From CBDAUN01 sp965214875 (GTDB lineage Bacteria > Pseudomonadota > Gammaproteobacteria > Arenicellales > JAJDZL01), in contig OZ243980.1 in the NCBI GenBank assembly GCA_965214875.1, positions 3,658,001 to 3,722,000 on the forward strand: a stretch of DNA of 64,000 bases, read 5' to 3'. Every line of letters begins with the position of its first letter. Position 1 is the first letter of the stretch. Below are positions 63,918 through 64,000 of this stretch, piece by piece. The notes under the pieces are model-generated. The model did no database searches, was not told the origin of the DNA, and saw only the letters and a list, made by a program, of their open reading frames with translations. The position numbers and the translations under genes were made by a program.

Positions 63918-64000
63918 GGCTCGCTCGCCGCGGTTCACTCTCCCAAAGTCTAGGCGGCTGCTACGTACCAGCGAATATCGGACGGTGTTCGGCCGCAATC
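63910..64000 (+). CDS. rnpA: Ribonuclease P protein component, 5' part
   Basis: From a GTG at 63910 the frame reads MPKARSPRFTLPKSRRLLRT and then SEYRTVFGRN before the window ends, matching the RnpA N-terminus (PrSxRLLtxsEYraVF). The protein aids the RNA subunit in tRNA 5' maturation. The GTG lies inside rpmH, giving an 8-nt overlap and translational coupling. Only about 30 residues are visible. Confidence 0.85.
   Translation, partial: MPKARSPRFTLPKSRRLLRTSEYRTVFGRN

Noticed and set aside
1..64000. CRISPR arrays, rRNA and tRNA genes
   Set aside because: No regularly spaced repeats and no recognisable rRNA or tRNA sequence were found by eye; a covariance-model search (tRNAscan, Infernal) would be decisive.

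Overview
The window is a stretch of a gammaproteobacterial chromosome that ends just past the replication-origin cluster. The right end reads gyrB, dnaN, dnaA (minus strand), then rpmH and the start of rnpA (plus strand). The vertical genes (rpoZ-spoT-ridA-recG-ubiA, trxA-rho, rpmE, argS with a SPOR protein, priA, coaX, mlaA, apaH-apaG) fix the class. A class III PhaE-PhaC polyester synthase, cytochrome c' and a cytochrome b561-like protein resemble purple-sulfur-type Gammaproteobacteria, but no marker here names a genus. Many decayed transposases, several frameshifted genes and long noncoding gaps suggest a genome undergoing erosion, as in host-associated bacteria. This is inference.

Layout. 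1-6.8 kb, minus strand: a partial AAA ATPase, then an rpoZ-spoT-ridA-recG-ubiA run. 7-10.3 kb: cytochrome b561, cytochrome c', remnants of IS1595-like and IS481-like elements, and a lone secreted protein. 10.9-14.3 kb: an envelope-type cluster (small YLDPGS membrane protein, kinase-like/methyltransferase fusion, membrane sulfatase broken at a G10 tract). 15-19.8 kb: biotin genes bioF-bioD-bioA and, convergent to them, bioB followed by a ferritin-like diiron protein; no bioC or bioH is seen. 20-23 kb: an orphan CoxL-family molybdoprotein and a SIS-only arabinose-5-phosphate isomerase. 23.6-29.4 kb: trxA, rho, an 876-residue protein combining alpha-CTD-like repeats with a sigma region 4 domain, rpmE and prmB. 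29.4-31.6 kb: debris (IS630 remnant, fitA-fitB with broken toxin, a small coiled-coil membrane gene, an internally deleted IS481-like element). 31.7-35.2 kb: rubredoxin and the PHA locus phaR-phaB / phaE-phaC. 35.2-43 kb: SPOR protein, argS, an AT-rich island (XRE regulator, DUF4258, broken RAMA-like gene), priA. 43-46.2 kb: fructosamine-kinase-like, NUDIX, AEC transporter, coaX. 46.8-53.5 kb: an AttH-type ABC export cassette with sfsA and a secreted hydratase-like protein. 53.5-55.3 kb: debris and a tandem pair of the coiled-coil genes. 55.3-64 kb: PEBP protein, mlaA, apaH, apaG, then the origin region.

Most notable are the diiron protein translationally coupled to bioB, the alpha-CTD/sigma-4 fusion directly after rho, a three-member family of small coiled-coil membrane proteins with heptad-encoding 21-bp repeats and conserved promoters that place the start codon at or near the transcription start, and three 9-10 nt G/C tracts inside coding sequences that could be phase-variable.
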